In this document: one piece after another, positions 1 to 8,296 of the stretch
Numbering within the stretch: the stretch's first letter is position 1
How the letters are laid out: the number at the start of each line of letters is the position of its first letter
NCBI GenBank assembly: GCA_027620075.1
Contig: JAQCEY010000007.1
Span: 1-43,763 of the forward strand
Direction of reading: 5' to 3'
DNA: 43,763 nucleotides
From: Pseudomonadota bacterium
GTDB lineage: Bacteria > Pseudomonadota > Alphaproteobacteria > Rickettsiales > UBA6187
Made by a program: the position numbers and the translations under genes
The notes under the pieces: model-generated
The model's input: only the letters and a program-made list of their open reading frames with translations
The model's database searches: none
Told to the model about the DNA's origin: nothing

Positions 1-64
1 ATGAATAATAAAACCGAATTAGACAATTAATTACAATTTTATTTGTCTCATTTCTCTTGACACA
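1..64 (+). mobile_element. Right end of an IS3-family element (partial copy 1)
   Basis: The first 64 bases are identical to 42215-42278, the end of the complete IS described at 40634-42278. They hold the last codons of its transposase orfB (stop at 28-30) and the terminal inverted repeat ending in TGACACA at 58-64. The five bases after it (TTCCG, 65-69) also match copy 2, so the true element end may lie at 69. The rest of this copy is outside the window. It has the same orientation as copy 2 and interrupts the gene that follows. Confidence 0.93.
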
Positions 65-109
65 TTCCGTATTCATATTGAAGATGACGGCTTTAAACTC
101 ACCAGTGAT

Positions 110-337
110 GTGCCTAAAAAAGCTATATGGGATCAAAAAATTCTCGCAGAAATAGTCACCAGAATTCAAAATGAAGGTGATGACCCACTCGAGTATGTAG
201 ATATCTCCTACAAGGTTTCTGAAAACAAATATAAAGCATGGCCCAATCTCATTAAAAAAGAGTTTGAACCGGCAAGAACCTTAAAAACAGGCAATCCAAC
301 CTACTCGCTAACTCCAATAAATCAGGAGGTAGCATAA
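110..337 (+). CDS. 5'-truncated phage replication-module protein
   Basis: The reading frame is open from the IS border (about position 62) through 337, so the C-terminal part of a gene survives and its N-terminus has been replaced by the IS end. A GTG at 110 could start a 75-residue remnant, but no convincing ribosome binding site precedes it. The surviving part contains a short lysine/aromatic-rich stretch (YVDISYKVSENKYKAWP). It resembles small proteins next to Sak4-type ATPases in alphaproteobacterial phages, but I cannot name the family. Its TAA overlaps the next start codon (TAATG). The AGGAGG of the downstream gene lies inside its last codons (324-329). It is probably a non-functional remnant. 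Confidence 0.6.
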   Translation: MPKKAIWDQKILAEIVTRIQNEGDDPLEYVDISYKVSENKYKAWPNLIKKEFEPARTLKTGNPTYSLTPINQEVA

Positions 338-1251
338 TGTCAGGATTACCAATTATAAGCGCTGATGAGCGCATGAAAGAAAAAAAAGGCATCAAGGGTT
401 GTATTATAGGCGTTTCCGGAATTGGGAAAACATCGCAACTCTGGACGCTTGATCCTAAAAGCACCCTATTTATAGATCTTGAAGCCGGTGATTTAGCTGT
501 TGAGGGTTGGAAGGGAGATACATTCCGCCCTCGCAAATGGGAAGAATGTCGTGATTTTGCTCTATTTATTGGCGGCTTCAATCCTTCTTTGCGTGATGAT
601 CAGCCATATAGCGAAGCGCATTATAATGCTGTCTGCAAAGAATATGGTGATCCTAAATCTTTGGATAAATATGAAACTGTATTTATCGATTCTATAACAG
701 TAGCAGGCCGTCTTTGTTTCCAATGGTGTAAAGGTCAACCACAGGCATATTCTGATAAAACAGGCAAACCTGACATGCGTGGTGCATATGGTTTGATGGG
801 TCAGGAAATGGTGAACTGGCTTACTCAGCTTCAACATGCGCGTAATAAAAATGTCTGGGTTGTCGGCATTCTAGATAAAAAAACCGATGATTTTAATCGT
901 GTTTATTACGAAATACAGATTGATGGCAGTAAAACAGGATTAGAGCTGCCAGGCATATTTGATCAAATCATTACAATGGCTGAAATACCCACCAGTGATC
1001 CTAAGCAAGATGGCTCTACTTTCCGAGCGTTTATCAACCACACTCTGAATCTTTATGGATATCCGGCAAAAGATCGTTCAGGTCGTCTTGATCTGCTGGA
1101 AGAGCCTCATCTTGGCCGTTTAATGGAGAAAATCAAGGGGCCTGTAAAACCGGCATCGATGCGCTTGGTTTATGAGCAGCCAAAGACTGATGTTGATTCT
1201 GAATCTACCAACACTAATACCCAACCTAAAACTGAAGGAGAACTATCATGA
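337..1251 (+). CDS. Sak4-like phage recombination ATPase (RecA-like AAA domain)
   Basis: This is a 304-residue P-loop ATPase of the phage AAA_24/Sak4 type. Walker A is GVSGIGKT at residues 25-32, and a Walker B-like strand ends in VFIDS near residue 120. Sak4 proteins are RecA-core single-strand annealing/recombination proteins that act on replicating phage DNA, usually with an SSB. The next gene overlaps by ATGA and fits that partner. The ATG at 337 is preceded by AGGAGG at good spacing. The C-terminal 40 residues are low-complexity (Ser/Thr/Asn/Glu) and probably flexible. I infer a role in recombination-dependent replication. The family assignment is strong; the exact activity is not visible from sequence. 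Confidence 0.85.
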   Translation: MSGLPIISADERMKEKKGIKGCIIGVSGIGKTSQLWTLDPKSTLFIDLEAGDLAVEGWKGDTFRPRKWEECRDFALFIGGFNPSLRDDQPYSEAHYNAVCKEYGDPKSLDKYETVFIDSITVAGRLCFQWCKGQPQAYSDKTGKPDMRGAYGLMGQEMVNWLTQLQHARNKNVWVVGILDKKTDDFNRVYYEIQIDGSKTGLELPGIFDQIITMAEIPTSDPKQDGSTFRAFINHTLNLYGYPAKDRSGRLDLLEEPHLGRLMEKIKGPVKPASMRLVYEQPKTDVDSESTNTNTQPKTEGELS

Positions 1252-1889
1252 ATACATGGAATGATTTTAACTCTGCCGATGAGCAGACAAATTTTGATGT
1301 CATACCAAAAGGTACACTTGTAAAAGTTAGAATGACAATAAAGCCCGGAGCCTTTGACGATCCTAATAATGGATGGACTGGTGGTTATGCGACACGCAAC
1401 AATGACTCAGGTGCTGTTTATTTAGCATGTGAGTTTGTAATCCTAGCAGGTGAATATGCCAAACGCAAAGTATGGAGCAACATCGGTCTATATAGTCAGA
1501 AAAACAATAACAATTGGGGCAATATGGGGCGCTCGTTTATCCGCGCTATCCTCAATTCTGCTCGTGGAGTTCTCCCTAAAGATGAATCACCAAATGCTCA
1601 AACTGCCAGAAAGATTAATGGTCTTGCCGACCTTGATGGCATTGAATTTATCGCAAGTATAGGCATTGGTAAAGATCAGAATGGTTCTGATAAAAACGAA
1701 ATCCAACTGGCTATCACTCCAGATCACAAAGAGTACGCTGCTATTATGGGAGTTGCAGCTACTGTATCAAACCCAACAAGTGCTGCACCCGCACCACCAC
1801 TATCTGCAAATTATCAACCTGCTGCACCGGCAGCAACCCCTGCTGTTTCTGCGTCTAATCCAACCGGCAAACCTAGCTGGGCACAATAA
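1248..1889 (+). CDS. Putative ssDNA-binding partner of the Sak4-like ATPase (DUF669-like)
   Basis: The product has 213 residues. About 155 residues form a beta-rich domain (FDVIPKGTLVKVRMTI near the start, then EFVILAGEYAKRKVWSNIGL), followed by a Pro/Ala-rich tail. This layout is typical of phage ssDNA-binding proteins with a disordered acidic or Pro-rich tail, and of the DUF669-like proteins that sit beside AAA_24 ATPases. The start ATG overlaps the upstream stop as ATGA and has a GAAGGAG ribosome site, so the two are translationally coupled. I infer that it binds single-stranded DNA and presents it to the recombinase. No OB-fold residue can be confirmed by eye, so the function rests on context and general shape. 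Confidence 0.6.
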   Translation: MNTWNDFNSADEQTNFDVIPKGTLVKVRMTIKPGAFDDPNNGWTGGYATRNNDSGAVYLACEFVILAGEYAKRKVWSNIGLYSQKNNNNWGNMGRSFIRAILNSARGVLPKDESPNAQTARKINGLADLDGIEFIASIGIGKDQNGSDKNEIQLAITPDHKEYAAIMGVAATVSNPTSAAPAPPLSANYQPAAPAATPAVSASNPTGKPSWAQ

Positions 1890-1904
1890 GTAAAAGGATT
1901 TAAG

Positions 1905-4607
1905 ATGTTATTGCGTCCGCGCCAGAAGATATTTGTTGAAAAGAGTGTTGCCGCTTTAAAAGAGCATGGCAACACTCTTGGTGTTGCGCCGACAGGGTGT
2001 CATGCTCCAGGCGCGCCAATACTTATGTTTGATGGCACAGTCAAGAAAGTTGAGGAAGTACAAACTGGCGATCTGTTAATGGGGCCAGATAGCACCTCCC
2101 GCACGGTACTGGAGCTTCATCATGGACAGGATGAAATGTATGAAATCCGTCCAATTAAAGGTACATCGTTTGTTGTCAATGGTGGTCATATTTTATCATT
2201 GGTAAAAACAAACGAAGGAATAAAAGGTTCTCATGCATGGTCTAGTCCTAGTGGCACGATAACAAATATATCAGTAAATAGTTATATACAAACAAGCCAC
2301 AATTTTAAACATCTACACAAGTTATACAGAGCAAAAGTAGATTTCATGGAGTCAGGGTTATTGCCGCTTGACCCTTATTTCTTTGGATTGCTGCTGGGAG
2401 ATGGAGGGTTAGCGCATGGAACTCCTAATATTACTACCCCTGATCCCGAAATTATTACATACTGTCAGCATACAGCAGACTCGTTAGGTTTAACCCTACG
2501 CATTGACCAACTTAATGATAACGAAGCAAATACATATTTTTTTGTAAAAGGAAAGAATCGAAAGAACCCTTTAACAGAAATATTACGCACACTTGCAATA
2601 TACGGGAAAAAATCGTCTGAAAAATTTTTACCGCAACTATATAAAACTTCTTCATCTAAAGAACGCGCTTCATTATTAGCAGGATTGCTAGACACAGATG
2701 GTCATCTGCAAAGTAATATAATCGAATACTCTACAGCTTCATACCAGCTTGCACAGGATGTTGCCTTCATTTCCAGAAGCCTTGGATTTATGGCTCTTCC
2801 AAAAGAAAAGATTGTAAACGGAGTTATTTATTATCGTTTTTGTATTTGTGGTGACTTTACAAACATTCCTTTACGTGTAAGCCGCAAAATTCCTGGTGAG
2901 CGCAGGCAAAAGAAAAACCCTCTGCGTACCGGTTTTACAGTACATCAGATGGGCAAAGGTGAATATTACGGCTTTACTGTAGACTCTGATAATCTTTATG
3001 TAATGGGTGACTTTACTGTTACACACAATTCTGGCAAGACTATAATGCTGTCTGGCGTTATAGGTGAATTGTTAAAGGACAACAGCAGAAAGGCTTGCGT
3101 ACTTGCTCACCGTGATGAATTAACTGCGCAAAATTGTCAAAAATTCAACAAGGTCAGTCCTACTCTTACCACCTCCATTTTTGATGCGGCAAATAAATCA
3201 TTCTGCGGTGATGTTACCTTCGCAATGGTGCAAACGCTATCTCGTGATAACAGCATCAATTTAATGCCGGAATTGGATTTACTGGTAATAGATGAAGCGC
3301 ATCACGCCATAGCTAATGGCTATATGAGAATAATTGATAAAATAAAAGAATTAAATCCTGAGTGCATGGTCTATGGGGTAACAGCGACTCCAATGCGTGG
3401 TGATAAAAAGGGTTTGCGTCCTATTTTTTCCAATGTATCTGATCAAATCACCCTGGAAGAATTAATCGCCTCCGGTCACCTTGTGCCACCACGCACTTTT
3501 GTCGTTGATGTTGGTGTTAGGGAAGAACTTACAAATGTAAAAAAAGTAGCTGCTGACTTCGATATGGGTGAAGTCGATAAAATAATGAACAAACGGCCTA
3601 TCACTAATGCGGTTGTAAAGCATTGGAAGGAGAAAGCCGGGGACCGTAAAACCATTGTTTTTTGTTCTACTGTAGATCATGCCAGAAATGTCTGCCAAAC
3701 ATTTACAGATGAAGGTGTAACGGCTGTTTTAATTCATGGTGGGCTTTCAAAATCTGATCGTGAAGCTGCACTTAAATCCTACGAAGAAGGTGATACACAG
3801 GTAATTGTAAATATTGCAGTTCTGACGGAGGGATATGATTATACTCCGACATCATGCGTGGTTTTACTGCGTCCATCTTCCTATCGATCCACAATGATTC
3901 AAATGGTTGGGCGTGGGCTTAGAACAATAGACCCAGCCGAATATCCAGGCATTATAAAAACCGACTGTATTATTCTTGATTTTGGCACATCATCGCTAAT
4001 GCATGGGTCGCTGGAACAATCTGTAACATTAGATGTTAAAGAAACAGATAGCGAAGCACCCAAGAAAGATTGCCCTGAATGCAATGCTGTCGTACCCATG
4101 AGTGTCAGGGAATGTTCATTGTGTGGTTATGTATGGGAGCAAAAAGAAAGTGAAGAAACAGAAGATGACCGTCTATCTGATTTTATCATGTCAGAAATCG
4201 ATTTGCTGGCACGCTCCTCTTTTAAATGGTGCGATATATTCAGCGATGATGCAGCCCTTATCGCTCAAGGATTCAACGCTTGGGCAGGAATATTCTTTTT
4301 AGAAGGCAGGTGGCACTCTGTTGGTGGTGGCAAAGATTTAAAAACATCCCTTCTATCTATTGGAGAAAGAACCGTTTGTTTAGCTGCGGCCGATGACTGG
4401 TTAAATGATAATGAAACATCTGACAGTGCGCATAAAACTAATCAATGGCTGAACCAGCCTGCAACATACAAGCAGCTTAGATACCTACCGACTCATTTAA
4501 AAAATGATCATGGACTGACCCGTTATCAGGCATCGGCGCTTCTCACGTTCCAATTTAATAAAAAGAACATTCGTAACCTTGTTTTTAATAGCAGGAGGGC
4601 GGCATGA
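1905..4607 (+). CDS. Phage SF2 DEAD/DEAH-box helicase precursor containing an intein
   Basis: This 900-residue precursor becomes a 556-residue helicase after intein removal. The host Walker A reads GVAPTG before residue 32 and SGKT from residue 376. The DEAH box is at 463-466, motif III is VTATPMRGD, and motif VI is QMVGRGLRT at 666-674. A four-cysteine zinc ribbon (C723, C726, C737, C740) follows, and then a C-terminal domain of about 150 residues. Such phage helicases unwind or remodel DNA during early replication. The ATG at 1905 follows AAAGGA. The gene is in the early module, and the next gene overlaps its stop by ATGA. Until the intein splices, the ATP-binding loop is broken, so activity depends on protein splicing. 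Confidence 0.95.
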   Translation: MLLRPRQKIFVEKSVAALKEHGNTLGVAPTGCHAPGAPILMFDGTVKKVEEVQTGDLLMGPDSTSRTVLELHHGQDEMYEIRPIKGTSFVVNGGHILSLVKTNEGIKGSHAWSSPSGTITNISVNSYIQTSHNFKHLHKLYRAKVDFMESGLLPLDPYFFGLLLGDGGLAHGTPNITTPDPEIITYCQHTADSLGLTLRIDQLNDNEANTYFFVKGKNRKNPLTEILRTLAIYGKKSSEKFLPQLYKTSSSKERASLLAGLLDTDGHLQSNIIEYSTASYQLAQDVAFISRSLGFMALPKEKIVNGVIYYRFCICGDFTNIPLRVSRKIPGERRQKKNPLRTGFTVHQMGKGEYYGFTVDSDNLYVMGDFTVTHNSGKTIMLSGVIGELLKDNSRKACVLAHRDELTAQNCQKFNKVSPTLTTSIFDAANKSFCGDVTFAMVQTLSRDNSINLMPELDLLVIDEAHHAIANGYMRIIDKIKELNPECMVYGVTATPMRGDKKGLRPIFSNVSDQITLEELIASGHLVPPRTFVVDVGVREELTNVKKVAADFDMGEVDKIMNKRPITNAVVKHWKEKAGDRKTIVFCSTVDHARNVCQTFTDEGVTAVLIHGGLSKSDREAALKSYEEGDTQVIVNIAVLTEGYDYTPTSCVVLLRPSSYRSTMIQMVGRGLRTIDPAEYPGIIKTDCIILDFGTSSLMHGSLEQSVTLDVKETDSEAPKKDCPECNAVVPMSVRECSLCGYVWEQKESEETEDDRLSDFIMSEIDLLARSSFKWCDIFSDDAALIAQGFNAWAGIFFLEGRWHSVGGGKDLKTSLLSIGERTVCLAAADDWLNDNETSDSAHKTNQWLNQPATYKQLRYLPTHLKNDHGLTRYQASALLTFQFNKKNIRNLVFNSRRAA
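1998..3029 (+). mobile_element. Mini-homing intein with LAGLIDADG endonuclease, inserted in helicase Walker A
   Basis: The intein spans residues 32-375 of the precursor (344 residues). It begins at Cys32 (block A, CHAPGAPILMFDGTVKK), has a block-B-like histidine in VNGGHILSL, and ends with block F (YGFTVDSDNLYVMGD) and block G THN (His374-Asn375). The first extein residue after it is Ser376. All residues needed for class-1 splicing are therefore present. Two LAGLIDADG motifs lie between the splicing halves: GLLLGDGG (Asp166) and LAGLLDTDG (Asp263), the arrangement of an active dodecapeptide homing endonuclease. Removing it restores GVAPTGSGKT exactly. Confidence 0.95.
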
Positions 4608-4975
4608 GATGTGCAGTGTGTTTAATGATGGATCACGGTTTTGGCTATGTCCAACCACCCTACAAAGTTTCCAGCCAGTGGGGACAGAAAACCTATCGCA
4701 AGTTCTGCTCAAAATACTGTCAGGACATTTATGCGCAAATCAAAAAAACAAAAGGAGACCAAACAGTGATCGATCCTACAAAACATGAAATTGAGGCAAT
4801 GGCGGCAACACTAAAACCACTTGGTGAATATGTAGCATCCATCGGTATGCATCGTGGGCTAGCAAATTACACCAAAGAAGAAATCCTAACGCTCGTTGAG
4901 GTGACGGTTACCGCCTATCACGACTACTTAAGAGAAGCTGTCAAAGATGAATTTGAAGTGGGGTTGTCATGCTAG
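4604..4975 (+). CDS. DUF6511-like small phage protein with N-terminal zinc-ribbon cysteines
   Basis: The product has 123 residues. Cys3 and Cys6 (CAVC), followed by a CSKYC at about residues 34-38, suggest a zinc-binding knuckle. The C-terminal half (EYVASIGMHRGLANYTKEEIL) matches my memory of DUF6511, a family found next to helicases in alphaproteobacterial phages. No biochemical role is known to me. The start ATG overlaps the helicase stop and uses GGAGG. The end overlaps the next gene by 7 bases, so it is translated as part of the same early operon. Confidence 0.7.
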   Translation: MRCAVCLMMDHGFGYVQPPYKVSSQWGQKTYRKFCSKYCQDIYAQIKKTKGDQTVIDPTKHEIEAMAATLKPLGEYVASIGMHRGLANYTKEEILTLVEVTVTAYHDYLREAVKDEFEVGLSC

Positions 4976-5727
4976 ATTTTAACAGCTCAAAAAAATTTGC
5001 TGATAGGGTGAACAGTTTTATCGATCTTGCGCTCCGGTGCGAAAACAAAAAGCAAAAACCTAGAGATTACCTTGGTGGTTCACGTCTGGGTGTTGAGTGC
5101 AAACGTGCTTTGCAGTTTGAATATATGAATACTCCAAAAGATGATGGGCGTGATTTTAATGGGCAAACATTACGGATTTTTGCAGCCGGTCATTTATTCG
5201 AAGATCTGGTTATCAAATGGTTGCGCGCAGCTGGCTTTGAACTTTATACGACAAAGAAAGATGGTAATCAATTCGGCTTCTCGGTGGCGAAGGGGCGCAT
5301 ACGTGGTCATGTTGACGGTATTATCAATAACGCTCCTGAAGAATTAGACATGGGTTTTCCTGCTCTTTGGGAATGTAAAACCATGAATCATAAAAACTGG
5401 AAGGATACGGTTAAGCGAGGAGTTACCTTATCAAAGCCTGTGTATGCAGGTCAAATAGCAACCTATCAGGCATATATGGAAAGTTCCATTCCTGGTATTT
5501 CAAAAAATTCAGCACTTTTTACAGCAATAAATAAGGATACAGCAGAGATATACCATGAACTCGTTCCATTCGATTGCGAACTCGCACAAAAGCTCACAGA
5601 TAAAGCCGTTACTATCTTACAAGCATGTGATGCAGGTGAATTATTACCACGTATAGCAAACAGCAAATCATTTTTTGAATGCAAATGGTGTTCCTGGCAG
5701 GACAGATGCTGGGAGGCAAATGCATGA
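4969..5727 (+). CDS. PD-(D/E)XK nuclease of the Cas4/RecB type with Fe-S cluster cysteines
   Basis: The product has 252 residues. The nuclease core shows His75 and Glu78 (GHLFE), Asp116 (GHVDGII), Glu135-x-Lys137 (ECK) and the motif around Gln162 (GQIATYQ). Cys44, together with the C-terminal trio Cys238, Cys241 and Cys247, matches the four-cysteine 4Fe-4S arrangement of Cas4/AddB nucleases. No cas gene or CRISPR array is in the window, so it is best read as a phage exonuclease that makes single-stranded ends for the Sak4-like annealing system at 337-1889. It overlaps both neighbours, and its stop overlaps the next ATG as ATGA. Confidence 0.88.
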   Translation: MLDFNSSKKFADRVNSFIDLALRCENKKQKPRDYLGGSRLGVECKRALQFEYMNTPKDDGRDFNGQTLRIFAAGHLFEDLVIKWLRAAGFELYTTKKDGNQFGFSVAKGRIRGHVDGIINNAPEELDMGFPALWECKTMNHKNWKDTVKRGVTLSKPVYAGQIATYQAYMESSIPGISKNSALFTAINKDTAEIYHELVPFDCELAQKLTDKAVTILQACDAGELLPRIANSKSFFECKWCSWQDRCWEANA

Positions 5728-7883
5728 CAAATGATTGGGGTGATTTTAATCAGGCAGTGGAGCAACAAACATCTTCCGGCAAAAAATATAATGTAGAGGA
5801 TATCAGGTCACGCATGCTGACTAATATCCATGCTATTTTACGCTATTTATTGCCAAAAGGTGTTTTTCAAGCCGATAGATTCGTTGTTGGAGATCTGCAG
5901 GGCAATTCCGGTAAAAGCCTTGTTATTACAGTATCGGGCGATAAGGCTGGGCTGTGGCAGGATTTTTCTACCGGCGAGTGCGGTGATCTATTCACATTAT
6001 GGGCGAATATTTATGGTCTTGATGCCAAGCAGAATTTTAGTGAAGTGCTGCAGGATATAGAAGGTTGGATCGGTGGTGATTACAAAGACAAATATACAAA
6101 GACAGCAGATACAAAACCTATACCTCCCATTGATGAGCTTGGAGCTTTTACAGGTAAGTGGGATTATTTTGATTCGCAAGGAAAACTGATTGCATGCGTT
6201 TATCGCTACGATCCTGAAGATGGGAAGAAGCAGTTCCGTCCTTGGGATGCAAAGCTACGAAAATATAAAGCGCCAATACCACGCCCTCTTTATAACCAGC
6301 CTCAAATGGTAACTGCCAAGCAAGTTATTCTCGTTGAAGGTGAAAAAGCGGCGCAGGCACTCAATAACATCGGAGTATGCGCAACAACAGCAATGAATGG
6401 TGCAAAAGCTCCAATTGATAAAACTAACTGGAAGCCACTAACCGGTAAAGACGTTGTTATCTGGCCTGATAAAGACAAGGCAGGCTGGGAGTATGCAGAG
6501 AATGTGGCAATGCATTTACAGCATTCAGGAATTTCTAGTATTTCTATTTTACACCCCCCCGATGATAAACCTGAAAAATGGGATGCAGCCGATGCCGTCT
6601 CCGAAGGTTTAGATATAAACCAATTTCTTGGCAGTGTTACACGATCTGAAATCAAAACCGCTAGTTCAACATCCATCAATCTATACGACTGGATTGCAGA
6701 TAAATACGATGGTGATGCACCTGAACAGACATTTTTGGTGCAGGATACATTTCCAATGGGCATGGTGTCACTACTGGCTGCGATGGGTGATACAGGAAAA
6801 GGTATGCTTACCTTGAATTTAGCATTGCAAGTGGCAACAGGAACGGCTCCTGCAACAAGTGTAAGTCCATCACCACATGCATTTGGCAATTCAGTAAAAG
6901 AGTTCGGCACAGCGGTTATATTTACTGCCGAGGATGATAAAAATGAAGTTCATCGCAGGCTGGAACGATTAGATCCTCACAGAATACGTAGTCGTAAAGA
7001 AAACAGAAAGAAATTGCTAATCATCCCACTTCCGAGTGCAGGTGGCGTATTTCCTATAGTTAACAGCACCAAAGAAGGCTCGGAGATTACAAAGCAATAT
7101 CAGGAGATTTATAATCAACTTGTTCAAATACCTGATCTTAAACTGGTAGTTTTCGATCCCCTTTCTTCATTTATCCATGCTGATGTGAATAGCGATCCGG
7201 CGGCAGGAAGTTTCGCAACAGGAATATTGGCAGCGCTTGCATATGAGACAGGTGCATCACTTATTATTCCGCATCATATGCGAAAACCTACCGGCGGAAA
7301 ATCTATTACAACAGCAGAACAAGCCAGAGATGCAATCCGTGGCACAAGCGCATTGGTTGATGGTGTAAGGCTGGCTTACGCATTATGGCCTGCTCCTGAA
7401 GAAGTACAGATGATGATTTTTAAATTATTAGAAGAAAAATCAGAACGTAACGCTGTTTATCAGGGTGCAGTTGTCAAAGCCAACTCTCCTGCAGACAGAA
7501 CCATACGCACATATTTAAGGAATAAAACAGGGCTGCTGGTTGATGTTACCCAAAGACTTGCGGAGGTCAAAACACCTGATGAGGCGTTAAAGGAAATGCT
7601 GATTTTCAGTATTGCTCGTGCCGCACGTAATGGTCACCCATTTACCCACACAGGCGGTTCAGGCGTATTTAAGCAGCGTAACCGTCTCACACAAGTTTTG
7701 CATGGCGTTGGTCGTCACAAGCTTGAAAAACTGGTGCAGTCACTCATGAATGAACGCCCTCCACAGATAGTAAAAGGCAAGGCTTCAGGCTCTACAGAAG
7801 ATAAGTGGCTGGACATTCCTGATGGGCCGTTCGCACGAGGTGAAGGAGAATTTCAACATGGTGCAGATGAGGTGGAAATATGA
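5724..7883 (+). CDS. TOPRIM primase / RepA-like helicase fusion (replication initiator)
   Basis: The product has 719 residues from the ATG at 5724. I chose this start over an upstream in-frame ATG at 5679 because it overlaps the previous stop as ATGA and follows GGGAGG. Residues about 30-120 resemble a primase N-domain. A TOPRIM domain (about 200-260) shows VEGEKAA with Glu205 and WPDKDKAG with Asp249/Asp251. A RecA-like hexameric helicase ATPase follows, with an atypical P-loop GDTGKGM (355-361) and a Walker B strand LVVFDPLSS. Together these make a replicative primase-helicase comparable in layout to P4 alpha-type initiators. The iterated octamers immediately downstream are candidate binding sites. 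This is the only replisome-like protein in the window, so host polymerase is presumably recruited. Confidence 0.9.
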   Translation: MTNDWGDFNQAVEQQTSSGKKYNVEDIRSRMLTNIHAILRYLLPKGVFQADRFVVGDLQGNSGKSLVITVSGDKAGLWQDFSTGECGDLFTLWANIYGLDAKQNFSEVLQDIEGWIGGDYKDKYTKTADTKPIPPIDELGAFTGKWDYFDSQGKLIACVYRYDPEDGKKQFRPWDAKLRKYKAPIPRPLYNQPQMVTAKQVILVEGEKAAQALNNIGVCATTAMNGAKAPIDKTNWKPLTGKDVVIWPDKDKAGWEYAENVAMHLQHSGISSISILHPPDDKPEKWDAADAVSEGLDINQFLGSVTRSEIKTASSTSINLYDWIADKYDGDAPEQTFLVQDTFPMGMVSLLAAMGDTGKGMLTLNLALQVATGTAPATSVSPSPHAFGNSVKEFGTAVIFTAEDDKNEVHRRLERLDPHRIRSRKENRKKLLIIPLPSAGGVFPIVNSTKEGSEITKQYQEIYNQLVQIPDLKLVVFDPLSSFIHADVNSDPAAGSFATGILAALAYETGASLIIPHHMRKPTGGKSITTAEQARDAIRGTSALVDGVRLAYALWPAPEEVQMMIFKLLEEKSERNAVYQGAVVKANSPADRTIRTYLRNKTGLLVDVTQRLAEVKTPDEALKEMLIFSIARAARNGHPFTHTGGSGVFKQRNRLTQVLHGVGRHKLEKLVQSLMNERPPQIVKGKASGSTEDKWLDIPDGPFARGEGEFQHGADEVEI

Positions 7884-8296
7884 GAAATTATACGCATTCT
7901 ATTTATCGCTCAAAAACCTATGAAAACCCTTGTGGTTATTGGCTTTCCAGCCAGTTCCAAAAGTTTTGGAAACGTAGTCGTGTATCACAAATGATAAAAC
8001 CCTTGTGTATAAAGGGCTGTAGCGATTTTTTACGTTTCCAGTTTCCAACGTTTCCATTGGAAACGCAGAGGTTGGAAACGCAAATCAAAACGCTAGAACC
8101 CTTGGTTTTACTGCTTAAGAAGATTTTCGTTACGTTTCCAATTTCCAAAACGCATTTCCAGCTACAGCCCTTATTACACGGGCGTTTCCAATTTCCAGAG
8201 GTTATATATAAATATATATATGAAGGTTTACACCTCCATACATATTTAAGTTTTAAAACTGGCCTCATTTTTTTTCAAACCAGGAGGTCAGCATGA
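7880..8296 (+). CDS. Doubtful ORF across the repeat/origin-like region
   Basis: An open frame of 138 codons exactly fills the gap between the primase-helicase and the RuvC-like gene, with ATGA overlaps at both ends. Against coding, it runs through nested inverted repeats and a dozen TTTCCA-type motifs, the predicted protein is low in acidic residues and rich in Phe/Gln/Leu/Lys, and it matches no family I recognise. The coupling at both ends could reflect selection to keep ribosomes moving across a cis-acting element rather than a functional protein. I regard the DNA element as more credible than the protein. Confidence 0.25.
   Translation: MRNYTHSIYRSKTYENPCGYWLSSQFQKFWKRSRVSQMIKPLCIKGCSDFLRFQFPTFPLETQRLETQIKTLEPLVLLLKKIFVTFPISKTHFQLQPLLHGRFQFPEVIYKYIYEGLHLHTYLSFKTGLIFFQTRRSA
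7955..8221. repeat. Origin-like cluster of octamer iterons and nested inverted repeats
   Basis: Seven exact copies of the octamer CGTTTCCA lie here: forward at 8033, 8049, 8133 and 8183, and as TGGAAACG at 7967, 8058 and 8073. Further TTTCCA variants occur at 7944, 8041, 8141, 8154 and 8191. Two pairs form 17-base palindromes: TTCCAAAAGTTTTGGAA at 7955-7971 and CGTTTCCATTGGAAACG at 8049-8065. A longer inverted repeat has 20-base arms at 8004-8023 and 8161-8180 (17 of 20 matching), enclosing the cluster. A pure A/T tract (8203-8220) follows, as in a DNA unwinding element. Its position directly after the primase-helicase gene supports a replication origin. This is inference; no host DnaA box was identified. 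Confidence 0.65.

Noticed and set aside
57..85. TTGACA at the IS right end as an outward promoter for the truncated gene
   Set aside because: No -10-like hexamer lies at 16-18 bases; the same is true at copy 2. It may supply a -35 only.
5679..5723. Upstream ATG for the primase-helicase
   Set aside because: The extra 15 residues overlap the nuclease gene in another frame, while the ATG at 5724 has GGGAGG and an ATGA junction.
4969..5727. Cas4-like nuclease as evidence of a CRISPR locus
   Set aside because: No array of direct repeats and no other cas gene in the window; the context is phage recombination.
7936..8268. Reverse-strand 110-codon open frame over the repeat cluster
   Set aside because: Its protein is driven by the repeats (GNV/GNW patterns), has no ribosome site and lies opposite the operon.
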